A stretch of 64,000 nt of DNA, taken from positions 7,380,841-7,444,840 of the forward strand of contig PTEX01000012.1 of assembly GCA_003342815.1 (NCBI GenBank). Direction: 5' to 3'. This DNA is from Eudromia elegans (Eukaryota > Chordata > Aves > Tinamiformes > Tinamidae). Positions 49,384 through 62,280 of the stretch are shown here, piece after piece. The notes under the pieces were generated by a model, which was not told the origin of the DNA, searched no databases, and saw only the letters and a list, made by a program, of their open reading frames with translations. Made by a program: the position numbers and the translations under genes. The stretch's first letter is position 1. Every line of letters starts with the position of its first letter.

Positions 49384-51599
49384 AGCAATGTGATAAAATC
49401 CTAGAAAAACCTCATATGGACTCATAAAACACATCCAGATTCTTAGCTGATATCCTGTGAGTGCCGCAAGCTAACCTGTTTCAGATGTTGGGAGGTAAAA
49501 CTGAGGCCAACAATCTTTTTTTTTTTTCTTTTTTTTGAATATTTTGGAATTAAAACACGGCTATCTGTAACCACATGTAGTTAAGTATGTTGTCTACTTG
49601 TTGAATTGTCTCTTCCGAGTTCTGCTAGGTAAACTTCAAGTAATGGAAGAGGTTCTTGAGAACTTGTAAAGGTTCCATCACCAGAAGCAATAATAAATCT
49701 AATATAACTACAATTCTTTTTGTCTTCAAATAGGAGTGATTACTTCATAGTCTCTTCTAAGAGTGTTTTCTGTCGTTATGTGTCTGGGAAGCAGCCAAAC
49801 TGGTATATGAAATTGTCTCAGTATGAAATATTTTATGACACGGGATCACAGTATCTTACGTCATACTGTTTTGTGTGTAAATGTTTCGACATATGTAAAC
49901 TCCTGCATCTCCTTTAGAAGAATTTGCCCATATACCTTTTACTGGCATTTCAGCATGTAATCTTTTTTTAGTTTGCCATTTCCAGGGATATCATCTTCTT
50001 ACATGAGTGAAATTAAATCTTGTAGGGTTGTTTTGTTTTTGTTTTGTTTTTAATCACTAAAAAGATATCATAGTCATTAGAACTCAGATTTGCAAACAAA
50101 GCCTCTTGGATTTATATTTTATAAAACACTGAGGATTTATGGAGGATCAGTGTGTGTGTGTGTCGGCATGATATATGTGGATTTGCAAAAAAAAAAAAAA
50201 AAAAAAAAAAATCCATTAATGTCCATGGGCACTGATCAATTTAAAACTCATCCAGGTCTAATGAAATATGTGACTTCTATGACCTAATGCTGCATGACTG
50301 GAACAGCTGCCATGTGACCCTTAGGCAGCTGACACGTCACCCATATCACAGACAAAAGCTTCTTCATAGGATTTTAGCTGTGCAGCTAATTTAATGCATC
50401 TTTCCACATTTTCTGCTGCTGCTGTGCATTTTTCGAACTTTGATATAATATTAATAATCACATTTACAAAGTTACTTTCTTCTTCTGTCCTTTTAAAACA
50501 CTGAAGACAGGCCTAGCATGCTAAATAACAACATGATCAAGATGCTTAGACTTCAGGAGGAAGGAGAAACCTGTGCGCACATCAGATAAACAGAAAGACA
50601 GTGATAGCCCAGAAGACAGGGGGAAGAAGGGAGAGATGAAAGATTATGTAAACTGAAACAGATACAGACTAAATTAGAATCTTTATCTTAATTAAGATGA
50701 TGAGAACAAGAGAGTAAAAGATCTTGCTCTTCTATTATAGTGTTCATAATGTCAAGCTTGTTGCTCATTTATTTTTATAATGAGATTTTAATATACATTA
50801 TTTCAATGCTCCATGAAGAAGTGCAGGAATCTATAGCCAACGAATCAGCATTCTCATTATCTTTATGCATGTTTGCTGAGATATCAAGAGAAATCTATTT
50901 CTGTAATAACTTTTGCAATTTGGAAAATAGGAATAATTATGTTTTCAGATCTATTTTGTGTAATTAATAGTCCAAGAGTTAACCAAGCTGACTGTAACCA
51001 CAATCTGTCACTATTTCTTATAAGGAGGTATTAGGTATTATGATAATTTCCCACAGGGACTTGTGAAGATTGCAATCAATCTTGTTAATCTTTTTGAAGA
51101 ACTTTTAACAGTTTTCATGATAACACTGAGACATAAATGATGTTTTATCATTGCAATTTTGATTGACAGAAAAAATGATTTTCCTCACTAATATAAGGAA
51201 AAACTAGCAAATTGTTCTTACATGACTGGCTTCCTTTTCACAGTTTCTTGATTGTTGTTATTATTTCTACTGCAATGCATCCAGAAGCACAGATATATTC
51301 AAGACACCATTTTTCAGAGGTCTGTATAATCTCAGGGTGAGGAATTGTCCTTTGCTCTAGGGAGTTAATTGTGTAAAGGCTTATCTTTTCCTCCATTGTA
51401 ATGCTTTAATTTAAATGGATTTAGGTTCTGTGTCTGGACTCTGTCATACTGCTATAAAACTGAGTTACTGTGGTTTAGCTTATGCCTGAAAATTAGTTCC
51501 TAAGAATTACACTTATTTTATTTTTTAACAGAGAAATTTGTAATGATATAAAAAAACTAAAAAAAAGGAATGGGAGATGGAACAAGTAGAGAAGAGTGA
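49380..51599. other. AT-rich non-coding stretch
   Basis: Holds a T-rich patch near 49517-49536, a short (TG)n at 50151-50162 and a 25-base A-run at 50187-50211. No gene or named repeat. Confidence 0.6.
50187..50211 (+). repeat. Poly-A run, 25 bases
   Basis: Uninterrupted A homopolymer inside a short chance frame (50090-50287). Upstream bases show no processed-pseudogene or SINE body that I recognise. Confidence 0.9.
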
Positions 51600-51900
51600 G
51601 TCAGAAGAGGTTGCCTGATTTTCCAGAGATCACATCTGTGCTATTAGTCTAGCAGGAAAATGCAGCTGCTGGTGCCGGGGTCAGCACTTCTTTGACATCT
51701 GCTGCAACACCATCAAAAGGGCCCAAAACCCCAAGATGAGGATTATGTTTCAGTACAGAGACCTTGTTTCTAAGAAAGGCATCTATTGCCCGACGGCATT
51801 TTAGTGAAAGAAGTTCCCATCATGTTTGTCTTCTGCTTTCGTAGTCGCTCGGTAACTAAGTGCTGGCCTTAACACCGCTCTCCAGCTTACTATGAAACAA
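51600..51900. other. GC-raised segment, open on both strands, unidentified
   Basis: This segment is visibly richer in G and C than the surrounding kilobases. On the + strand, the frame after 'gattttccag' (an acceptor-like site at about 51618-51627) is open for about 65 codons to a TAG near 51802, with a cysteine-rich start (KCSCWCRG) and then KRAQNPKMRIMFQYRDLV. On the minus strand, a frame of about 55 codons (about 51836 back to 51651) reads RRAIDAFLRNK and later GVAADVKEVLTPAPAAAF. Neither is recognised. It might be an exon, a decayed coding or transposon fragment, or a conserved non-coding block. Frames this short can be chance in GC-richer DNA. Confidence 0.3.
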
Positions 51901-54389
51901 TAAGTTTAATTTTAAAAATAAATGTGAAGATATAGATATTATTATTATTTTTTAGAATGATTTTTAGATTTCTTTTGTCAGTGGATGTCCTAAAGTTTGG
52001 TGGTTAATTGGCTGTATTCCCAGCTCTCATAAATATATCACAAGTCTCGTGATATTTCATAAAGCCACTGCAGCTGGAATTAAGAGATTGCAGGCGATCT
52101 TTATTTTAGAAGATAAGTTTGAAGTTATAATATTTGTCTGTAAAAGCTTGATAAGATGAAAGAAGTAATCTATAAGATATCAGTAAGCAAAAAGCTAGTA
52201 AAAAAGAAATACTAAGTATCATAATTGCAGCTCTATTTTTAAACCAATCCCATGATTATCTGATGGTTGATTCATGATTTTAGATGACTGAAATTGGCAG
52301 AGAAGTCACAATAGAAGTATTTCCAATTTCAAAAGTAATGCTCTAGTTTACAGAATATTTTCTCCAAACAACCTTTTTGATCTTTACTTAAAGAATCTAT
52401 TTGTTCATACATCATTGTAAATTATAAACAGTAGTAAAAAATGCCAGATATATTTTTTCATTCATGTATTTTTGTGTGTGATCAGATTACTAGATTTTGG
52501 GTAAGTATACTATTATCTCTGTCTCTTAATGCATTGTCATTACTGATATGTGAGAATGAGAGGATTTCAAAAGATTTAGCAATTCTGTTCTGTATTCTGT
52601 TAGTTAGTATGTTCTGTTAGTTCAGTTAAAATCTGCACTTTTGGTTATTTAAAATCTGTCAGAACTTTTCAAAAACTTTTCTTTTCTCTAGTCATCCATC
52701 TAATATCTCCTAATTTCACATACCTTGCTTTGTCCTTTGTGCTGCCTAATTTTCTCTGTGTTAAGCCAAAACTTTTGTGCTAAGCCCAAACTGCTGCATT
52801 GAGTTGGGCCACATTCATATCTACAGCATCCAAATGTAAGGTAACAAGGAGATACATTTCTCTTCCATTTACCTTTGCTCTTTCCAAGATATCAAAAGAA
52901 CTGAGGGAGAAGTGAGTGCCACATGTAAGTGGAGGGAGGAGCTGCATTCAGCTGGAAGTAATGATTGTCACAAGTGAGATAGCATAAGTGCCTCAAAGAG
53001 GTAGAAATTTTATAGCAAGAAAAAAATGACAAAATTAAACCCCTTTCAGCGATGGTCTAGACATCAGGATATTTGGAATATCCATGGAATTAGTTGCATA
53101 GACATAGCTTGTTAGTACCATATGCAAAAGATCATACTTAAAGTCAGCTTGAGACAGTTAATAGTCAATCTAAGCAGAGAATTTTGGCCCTGCTTTATGC
53201 TTTACTTTTAGCTTATCCTTTGCTACTCTACATCTACAGCAAACAGGCTGTTGTTTAACCTGTACAGCAATGCCTGTGAAGGTGTCACACAGTTAATTAG
53301 AGTCTGTTGACAATCAGGTTTTCCTTTTATACTGTCATGAAAACTTGCAATGCAGATAAACTTTTCTACTCAGGGATGTTCAAGAAGATGCATCTACCAA
53401 TAGCACATTAAGTTTCCTCCAAAAGAAAAACATCATTTACAATTTTTAATGCTTCATAAGATCTAATATAAATCCTGTTTTTTTCAACAAAAATAATGAC
53501 AATTTTTTTTTTTAGAAATCTAGAAAGCATGTATGCATGAGCAAATAACAAATGATTCGGCTCATTAACAGACTTCTCATGCATTTCCTGTAGTTAATCA
53601 TTGTCAGCAGATGCTGTGTGCCAGCAGATAGATTAAAGTTAGAAAGCAGAGTTTACATTTAAACAGAACACTCTTCACAGTTATATCTACATTTAGCTTA
53701 TTACAGAAAATGGGAGTGGGAAGGTGGAAGTGAAGAAAAGGGACACTAAACTGTTTAATCTCACTTGGCTGTCTGGAGCAAGAGATTGCATCAGTTGAAA
53801 AGCACGTCTCTGTTTAATTTAATTGAACCGTATGTGACATTAAGTAGTTTGCACTGTATGAAACTTCATGCTTAATGATGTCATTTTCAAAGAATGACCT
53901 TAACTCTGTATTCGTGAAAATAATATCTGCAAAATTTGTAGTGTCAAGAAGTTTTACAAAGTCATAGGATCTTGGTTTTGGAAATCTGTGATTATCAGTA
54001 AATTATAAATAATAAATAATTTAATTCACTATGAGTTCAACAACAAAATGTCAAATCTAATTCCAATGAACACTGTTATTTTTAGGTTAAAGTGTTAATA
54101 TCTCAAAAGGGCATGTTTTGTGTCTTCAGTATCATTCATAAGCTAACAGCCTAAAGCATCTTACAGAGATAGTCGTAAATGGTGAAGAATTTTCTTCTAC
54201 TTTATCTAGATTTTATTTCCATACTTTTAAAATATACAATGCAAGTAACTTTTGCTGGCTAATGAGCTGAGACAAAAACAGACATAGGATTATCAAAAAA
54301 ATGAAAAACCTTCCCAGATTTTCACATTTTGTCTTAAAATTTGTCATAGAGCTTAGACTCCATTACTTGAACTAAGTAACTTGACTTAA
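51901..54389. other. AT-rich non-coding stretch
   Basis: No gene or named repeat. The segments 53520-53640 and 53760-53905 are noted as candidate conserved elements. Confidence 0.6.
53760..53905. promoter_or_regulatory. Candidate conserved non-coding element (speculative)
   Basis: Sequence of even composition with 'gtttaatttaattgaac', 'tgacattaagtagtttgc' and 'atgcttaatgatgtcat', that is, several TAAT/TTAAT cores and a CRE/AP-1-like half site in 100 bases. No repeat, no frame. Guess from motif density only. Confidence 0.2.
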
Positions 54390-54795
54390 CATAACAGTCT
54401 CAGCTTCTCCTTCCATAACATATGCTTCAGTCTCTTTATCATCTTTGTGGCCCTTCACTGGGCTTGCTACAGTAAATCTATGTCTTTCTGATGGTGGGGA
54501 GCCCAGTATTAGACACAGAATTCAAATGTGGCCTCAGCAGTGCTAAGTAGAAGGGGAGTATCCCTTCCCCTGACCTACTGGCAGGACTCTACCTAATGAA
54601 GCCCAGAATAATGTGGGCTTTTGCCGCAAGGGTGCATGACTGGCTCATGTTCAACTTCTGGTTCACCAGGATTCCCAGGGTCTTCTCTGCCAAGCTGCTT
54701 TCCAGCTGATCACAGCTGTTGAGTATTGCTTCTTTTCTGATTATACCTACCACTGCTGACATGAATGTGATATGCAGAACAAGGAATTTTGGTAG
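54390..54795 (-). mobile_element. CR1 LINE internal fragment, antisense
   Basis: About 0.4 kb of antisense CR1 covering the RT tail. '+' strand landmarks in order: 'tctttatcatctttgtggcc', 'cactgggcttgctac', 'gggagcccagtattagacac', 'gtggcctcagcagtgctaag', 'tgcatgactggctcatgttc' and 'ccaggattcccagggtcttc', continuing to 'gatatgcagaacaagg'. Reversed, these encode the region seen in other copies as GLFSLEKRR back to the segment ahead of AKKANGIL. Its 3' untranslated end is missing, unusual for CR1 (which normally loses the 5' end), so a later deletion removed it. Moderately diverged. Confidence 0.8.
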
Positions 54796-57700
54796 TGTTC
54801 TTTAAAACATTTATGGCAATTCTTGTAATGATTTGCTGTGTACATCTCTATTCCTACCCTAGGAGAATATTAAGTCCAGCAGACAAATTTGAAGATGATT
54901 CTGGTTGTAGCTACTCTAAATCATTTCAATGGATACATCTTTCTTTGATCCAGAAAGATGAGAGAAAAGTTCATGAAGTGAAGGAGAAAGTATGTAGTTG
55001 CATCACTTTCAAATTTATCATGTCAAGTGTGATTCATTCAACTGCATATACATGTCTGTAGTCTGAGTTAGTCTCCTATAGATTTCTGGTCTCTACAGTA
55101 AGTTGAATGCGAGGCATGATGTAGCTCACTCTGAAAAAAGATATCTTTATGCAGTCTGATAGAAAAAAAAAGATATCTATGTGGGATCAGTTTGCATTCT
55201 TGCACCTATATCACTTCAGTGAGTGTGAAGGGAGCCTAGCCTGATTTGATCAGGTAGCTACATGATAGAAAAATGAAACTAGATGAAATGGTTCACATTT
55301 GCTTAATCTCCTTCTCAACTAATCACAAGCTATCCTCACTTATTCAGTATGTGACTGTACGCACAGAGCTAAACCTATGTGTCAATTCAACAAAATAAGT
55401 CCTCCTACCAGACAACAGGATAAAACAAACAAACAAACCTATTTCCATCATTTGAATGAATCTATTGTTATCAAAACCAATCTTTAAGCTGACCACAGTT
55501 GCTGAAGGATTTGCATTCACTGATGTTCTAGTGCATAAAAAAACCCCTCATGTTATTATATGTAGGTCAATTACTTTGCTATTTAATTGGGTGAATTGTT
55601 GAATTTGAGAGTCATATTCTGTGGAATACTTTCACATTCTTAAGTAGAACACGGTGGAAAACTGTCCCCTGTCACATTGCCCTTCAAATAGTCCTGGAGG
55701 ATGTGGTCTGTTTGATGCAAGCACTAAGAAATTTTTTAATCATTCTCTACGTAGCTTTACTTTACTTTTTTGGCACTGTATTTCAGAAGTGGAAGAGTAG
55801 CCCCTAGAGATATCACACTCTGAAAATAATTTTTAAAATTTGTTTTTCTGTTTTGTTACTTTTTTATTTTATATGATGAAACAAGAGTCAGAAATTTGGG
55901 AAAATTTAAGTAACTATCTTCTGTCAACGAGCCAGATGTTGATCTTTACCAGGAAGCTGAGGCTAATTAGCACCAAAAAGAACCAATAAGGGTCAGTTAA
56001 ACTGGTAAATCTATACAACACCTTAGCACATAAAATTATAGAGAAGACCAGAAAATAACAGTATGTCAGGAATATAAGAAACAATAGCTCATCACAAAAA
56101 AAACAATAATTCATGATTAGAACTTTTTGAATTATGACAAGTGGTCAGTTGAGATGAGTTTTGAGACAATTATTAACTAAAGCAATCATGCAGAAGATGA
56201 GAAACCAAAATACCAAAATACTAAAAGCAGATTCAAGGCTTAAGTGAAATGCTTCTTGTCAGCTAAAACATTACGACATAGTTATTAAAATCCAGAATTC
56301 AATAAATTAATAAAATCTTTGAAACTGCTCCACTACAGAAAAAGGGCAGTCCAAATATAGGAGGAAGCATTCTGTTATCATACAGATAATAAGGCAACTA
56401 TAAGGATGTTTATTCAACCTCAGTTTCAAAGCCCTGAAATGAATAAATAATAATAATAATAAAAGCAGAGTATCTTGCAATCACTTTATTGAACAGAAAG
56501 TATTTAACTGTTAGATTTCAGCTATTGGTTTCTTCTTTCAAAGGATTTAAGAAATCTTGCTGTTTTCTCTCTTAGGAGGTGACATAATTTCCTGATTTTT
56601 AGAACAATTGTTCCTTTTAAATTGTCCTAAGAATACTCCAAAGGTGTTTACCTTAGAGCAAAAGCTTATGCTGTTGTGTGGCCATCAAAAATCTAACCAT
56701 ATGGATTTAATCACAATTTCCAAGTGATAATATCTATTCTGCTTGTGATTTATTTGCTTTCAAATGGATCCAAAAATAGGGCAGAAAATATGTTCATATC
56801 TGCATGGAACTGAGTTATCTAGTGGTAGATCATCTTGTGATTTTCCATATGATGCTTCTACAGAACCCAACAACATAACTCTGATTCTGGAGTTGTTAGA
56901 AATGTTTTATGGGTGAGGCCTGTAATCCAGAATGTAAAAAGATAATGCCTTACTCTTCATGACTGGAATTTGAGATTTGATTTTATTGTCATCTTTTAGT
57001 ACATGATAACTTATGTTTAATATGTTATGTGAGAAATGTAGTAATTAATTGAAAAAAGAATTAATACAAAATGAAATAAAGGCAAACAGAAACAATAAGT
57101 CAAAGACTAGACTTGGTTTTAGAACTTTATGGATGAAACTTGAAATCTGTTCACCCATAATCAGTTATACTTTTCCCTGATGTATATGGGCTGGGTTTAT
57201 AATGAAAAAGAGTGATTAACGTCTGTTGAAGAGCATTTATTTTTCTACTATTTTAAAATACTACTTATGGCAATTCGAAAGAATGAAAACTGCTGTGTTT
57301 CAGGCATGAATGTGAAAAAAGAAGTGATGATGAAAAAGTGGGCTAATGAGCTCTCTAACAAGTCCTTCAAATTCTAAAAATATCTATATAATTTAGCCTG
57401 GATTTTTTCTCTTAATATAGCAGTCTCTTTCTGTAGACTGAGACCTCATATATGCACATAAAAAGCTACTTAGATTAAGATGATAGAAAATAGAATGTCT
57501 TAAAGCTTTGGAAACTACTAGTCACAATACTTTTGCAGTGAAGCATACCAGGAAGTAATAATATTTTTTTTCTTTAATCACTGGAAGTATAGCCAAGGTC
57601 CATCCTTTACAAAAGTCCCGTGGATTATGAAAATGACCTGTATGTATGTATGTAGGTATCAACCCATGTTCTATAAAAAAATTCATAATCTCCAGTAGCA

Positions 57701-58584
57701 ATCCAAAACATCTGCAATTGATCAACTGAAAACTAAGATGTGATGTCAGTCATTAAGATGTGAACTAACATTTGACAGTTTTAAGTAATCAGCAAAGCTA
57801 GTCTCTTAAAAAGTATCTAATAAAAATATTCTCTAACTGATATTTTGCCTAGATTTTTAAATATTTGTCATAAGGAAATGAAGGCAAAATATAGGTTTCT
57901 TTTCTTCATCAAGAAATCAAATAAAGTAAAAATTAGTCAAATGAAGTAAAAATGGAGAAATATCAGAAAGTTATCACGGTAACTTGTTCCATAGCATCCA
58001 ATACTCTAAATGAATAATAAAATGGCAGCATTTTATTAGAGACATGGATGTAGGAAATATAATAACATGTTTCTGATGCATAGCAAGAGTTTAGAAGTTG
58101 TAATGAGCTTGATTCAGCCAAACTCCCTTTACTTAGCAGGAGTGATATAAAAGCAAAATTGAGTCACTCTATCAAAGAAATACTGAGGCAGAGCACTGCA
58201 CAAAATCCATAATAGGCTCCTAAACACATCTGAGAGACTTCAGACTAGCACTTACTCATTTAGATCAGAATCTGAACCAGTGATTGGAAGAGCAAAATGT
58301 CATAGTATTAAGTCAATGGTTAAATGTCTTGAGTGTTAAATTGCTTCCTTAGTGATCCTTAGTAGTGTTGCTGCAAAACACTAGGATTCTTTGTATTCTA
58401 GTGAAAATGATCCTAGGTGTCAGGTTTTGTTTGAGCCTAATTTAAATTCCTCTAAATTTCATCCTGAAATACAAAGCCCATCTGATATAAAAAGACTGGG
58501 GATAGGAAATTCTATGTCCATTTTTCTACTTATTTTTTCTCTCTGTTTATGAACATCTCTGTTTCCTGTATCCACTAGATTAAG
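54796..58584. other. AT-rich non-coding stretch
   Basis: Contains a short (AAAC)n at about 55424-55438 and (TAA)n at about 56449-56462. No gene or named repeat. Confidence 0.6.
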
Positions 58585-58636
58585 AAGGAGAGGAGCGGAG
58601 AGGGAGAGGGAGAGGGAGAGGGAGAGGGAGAGGGAA
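58585..58636 (+). repeat. (GGGAGA)n microsatellite with G-quadruplex pattern
   Basis: Purine-only array starting as 'aaggagaggagcggag' and settling into GGGAGA units. Six GGG runs, each separated by AGA, lie at 58602-58634, satisfying the usual G-quadruplex rule on the + strand. The serine-leucine repeat frame on the minus strand is an artefact of this array. Confidence 0.95.
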
Positions 58637-61600
58637 AAAAATTTGATTATGTGATTTTTTACATTATTCAAAGTTAAAAAAGTCGTGAGAAACTTTTAGT
58701 TTGATCTACAAAAGAAATATCCCAAGGCTGACTTCAGGATTACTCAAGATCAGGTATTTTTAGGATTGTTTATTTCATTCTAAACTCAGAGCTGTTCTTA
58801 AATTTATGAAAAAAAATCCATTAATATAAAAATAGATCATTGGTGAGCACAGAATTCAGGATTTCTTTCCTTTCCATTAAGTACAAGGCGTGTGGGCCTC
58901 ATGCTTAAAACCCTCATAGTGCTTATATTATCACACGCATCCAAAAATCTACCTTCACTTTCACTACAGTGTTCTTCAATCTGGCTTCAATTTAAAATTG
59001 ATAATAAGAAAGAACTCTTAATTATGACAGAGATGCACAGAACCTCTATATGCATTTTAAGAGTGTAACCACACAATGGTTTGATTGCTAATCTGAAAGA
59101 TGTATAAGAATAATGTCATCAACAAGTGTTAATGAGTCATCTTGATTAATTAGTGTATGAGACCATGCATAATACAGCAATTTCCAAACCATTGGATTAT
59201 TCAGTGTTAACATTAAAGATGGAGGAGCCTGGTCAAAATTGCTCCCACTTGTACTTGAAAATTAGCTTAATTTCACTGCCTATAACATATTAGTCCTGTT
59301 TTTGTCCATATCTCAGGTTTTATAGAGTCAGTTTCCTTCAAATCTACAGCCTCAGAGGATGACTGAAGAGCTTTGCCTGTCCACTATATTAAAAATAACA
59401 AAACAAACAAGCAAAAACTCCAAATAACAGAAAGAAACAAACAAAAACAGAGTCAAAATGAATGCATTACAAGCTCTTACAGCACAGCTTCCCTGGGCTT
59501 TAATTGGTGAGGAAATTAAGGTTGAGCCAATGCAAACAGAACAGGCCAAAAGGAATAGATGCTTAGAGGTAAATGGTTGGTGTTGACGGCCTGACCTTCC
59601 TATTATATGTTTTTGGTGGTGGGGGAGGTTGAACTTCTCAGCAGATTCTGTGGGCTGAATGCCCGTTAACCACGTATCTTTCCCTTTAACGTCATGCTAA
59701 GGGATTAAGCTTAAAGTAAACTGGGACCACTCTGGCATATGAGCACAAGAGTGGCTAAAGGGTTTGTTTCAAACTAAAACACTAATGAGAATATACCTGA
59801 TAAAGTCACACAGAAGCAAATATCTAAAGAAGGACAATAAATAAGAGGAGGGACAGGAGGAAGCAGGGTGGGAAAAGTGACTTAAGTTTTTGCTAGGTCA
59901 CACGGGGTCATCCACACAGGAAGGCTTTATGGAAGAATCTAATACACTTTTTCGGTCCAGTACAGTGCCCCAGATATTTCCCTCCAACCCTGATGAAATA
60001 CACACTTGAAAAAATAACATCACTGAGACACTTCACATAGGAGATAAAAGACATGAAATCTATTTCTTATGTCAGTATACTAGGATGCCTTTGAGGGCAT
60101 CAACATTCTCTATTTGCTCTAACCAGGCTCATCAAGGGACCTGCCCATGGGTCCAGGACATCATTTAAGCATTTAAGCTCAGTCCAGTAAGTAAAACTCT
60201 ACCTCCTCTGCCTACTGTTCTGACCTACTCACTGGGTTTGTTGGTTGGACCTTGGGCAGATATTATTTGTGGCCTTATCACTAATCTTAACGCTGGCTCA
60301 GTTTCTCGATGTTTCTGGATGAAGTTCCTGTCTGGACAATGGACCTAGTGGATTCGTATTGTGAGATTTCAGTTTCTTGTACTAATTGATGGCAATGGAG
60401 AAAAAAAGACAGCTGAACTTTCTCTATATTTCTAAAGAAGCTCACTAGACAGATTGCTTGTGCAAGCATTTTGAGCAAAATCATCAGTACCTGCTAGGAG
60501 AAGCCTTAGGTTAAGTTTCCCATAACATCTGGCCAAGAAACACAGTAAAATCATTTAGAGAGAAAGCACTAATCTAGTGCAGTGTTTACTTTTATAGGGT
60601 ATCTGATGCATAGGTCTGTCATCAAGACAAATGAATATTAAAATACCAGAATTTAGTTACGTCTAAGTTTGGTTTATTTAAACTTCCAGTTGATTAACAT
60701 GAGAATGCAGAAATGAGATATACAAAGTGACTGATAAAGCAGGTTCCATCAAAAACTCATCAGCCATTCACTCAGCAGCCACAGTATTTTCCTACAGCTA
60801 GAATGATGTGATCCTTTCTAAGTAAAGTCATTAATGTTTCATTATTCTTCTCCTCTGGTACCTACCTCCTACACTGAGGTAGAACTGAGTCAGGGTCACG
60901 TTTCTGCCACAGATATGGAATGCCTAGGAGTCTCTCCCTTGGTTGTAGTGTCACTGAAACAGAGATATCCACATTCAGAATAGGTGTTACCAGAATTCAG
61001 AGTTAACAGTTAAATATTTGAAAATTTAGTAAATATTTAATGCTTGCTATGGTCTTGTTTTCATCTCCCCTCCCTTTCTCAAATTTAGCCACCCCTCTAG
61101 GCTTGGATAGGATGCAGAAGTGCTGAAATATCTAATCTTCTAAGACTTCCAGCCCAGCTGTGGAGAATCAAGTGGCTTTAGACATTTGGAATACAGTTCA
61201 AAAAAACAACCAAAGTTTTTGGTGTTTGTCCAAGCATTCAGTCTCTTTATGGTTTGCCCATCACTCTTTGTAATCTATCAGAAAGTAAACATAGTCTGTC
61301 AATGAATAAAAATGATATGAAAGTAAATCTGTTCCTGACTGCTGTCTACTTTCAGGCATGACTTTGACTGAATTCAATAGGATTTTCACTCAGGGAATAG
61401 CGTCATGATTAGACATCTGTACTGCAAACAAGATAATATGTATTATTATATGTAAATTTTCTCAGAAAATTATTACAAGTGAGAAAATTGTGAAAATAAT
61501 AACTTTCCTATGGAATGTAGAACTAATTTGGTTGTAGAATTTCAGACAAAAGAAGGAGAGAAAAAATTAAAAGGTATGGACCAAGGGAGAAAGTTCATTT

Positions 61601-62015
61601 TTATATGACATTAGAAACTAGAGGAAGGTGCAAGCAGTAGAAAAAGGTTTTTTTTCTTGGAGTCAGAAAACCTGATAAAGGGGCTAAGAACAATACTATA
61701 CAATTGCCTTAGAAAAAAACTGTAGAAAATCTATCCAGCTTTTGAAAAGCAGTGAGATAGACCTTTTCTGACTGGCAGAGTGAAAGATGAATAACTCCTT
61801 TCGTCCATACCCCTTGCATAGAATGAAATCTTGGCACCACAAAAGGTCATTTGGTGTGAGTGTTACAGTTCTGTCTATAAAACTGTATAGAAGTGGCCCC
61901 AGGACTACCTTAACTTGATTTACAGGAAGTGTCTAGAGTAACCAAATAGTTTCTTCCCTGGAGGAAACACTTGATATTTTGCAAAGTTTTCAGGTCACTG
62001 CTTGCCTCAGGTCTC
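58637..62015. other. Non-coding stretch with candidate regulatory segments
   Basis: No gene or named repeat. 59040-59310 and 59440-59560 are noted as candidate conserved segments because of dense ATTA motifs and absence of simple repeats. Confidence 0.55.
59040..59310. promoter_or_regulatory. Candidate conserved non-coding element (speculative)
   Basis: Contains 'tgatttgattgctaatc'-like AT cores, 'cttgattaattagtgtatg' (overlapping homeodomain sites) and 'gaccatgcataatacagc'. It is free of simple repeats and open frames. Selected by eye only. Confidence 0.2.
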
Positions 62016-62280
62016 TGTGGTGGTTTCACCCTGTGCAGACTCTTTCTATGCCTCAGTGGTCCCTAATGTGTCAGAGATGCCTGCCAAGGTAGCCTGAGGG
62101 TGCGGGCTGGAGAGGGCTGAAAATCAGGACCATGACCAGCTGTCTTCTCCTTAAAACTCCAGCAATCCTGCCAGCTACAGTGCACCAGGGAGAACTCCAT
62201 TGGGGCTGACAGAGATTCTGCGTTGTCATCCTGATATCATCCTGGGTTGAAGAGTGGGAGATAGTCAAAATGGCTAATTA
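62016..62280 (+). mobile_element. Possible endogenous retrovirus (ERVL-type) LTR remnant
   Basis: A GC-raised segment of about 260 bases opens with 'tgtggtggtttcaccctg', which matches what I recall as the first bases of a common avian ERVL-type LTR. The remainder does not match anything I can recall with confidence, and the right-hand boundary is unclear. If real it would be a small, old, broken fossil with no coding parts. It might instead be a unique GC-richer block. Confidence 0.25.

Noticed and set aside
50187-50211. Poly-A as the tail of a processed pseudogene or SINE
   Set aside because: No recognisable gene or SINE body lies upstream and no flanking duplication is visible; the same holds for the runs at 49346 and 62521.
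58459-58671. Minus-strand frame with serine-leucine repeats resembling a transmembrane segment
   Set aside because: Translation of the (GGGAGA)n microsatellite.
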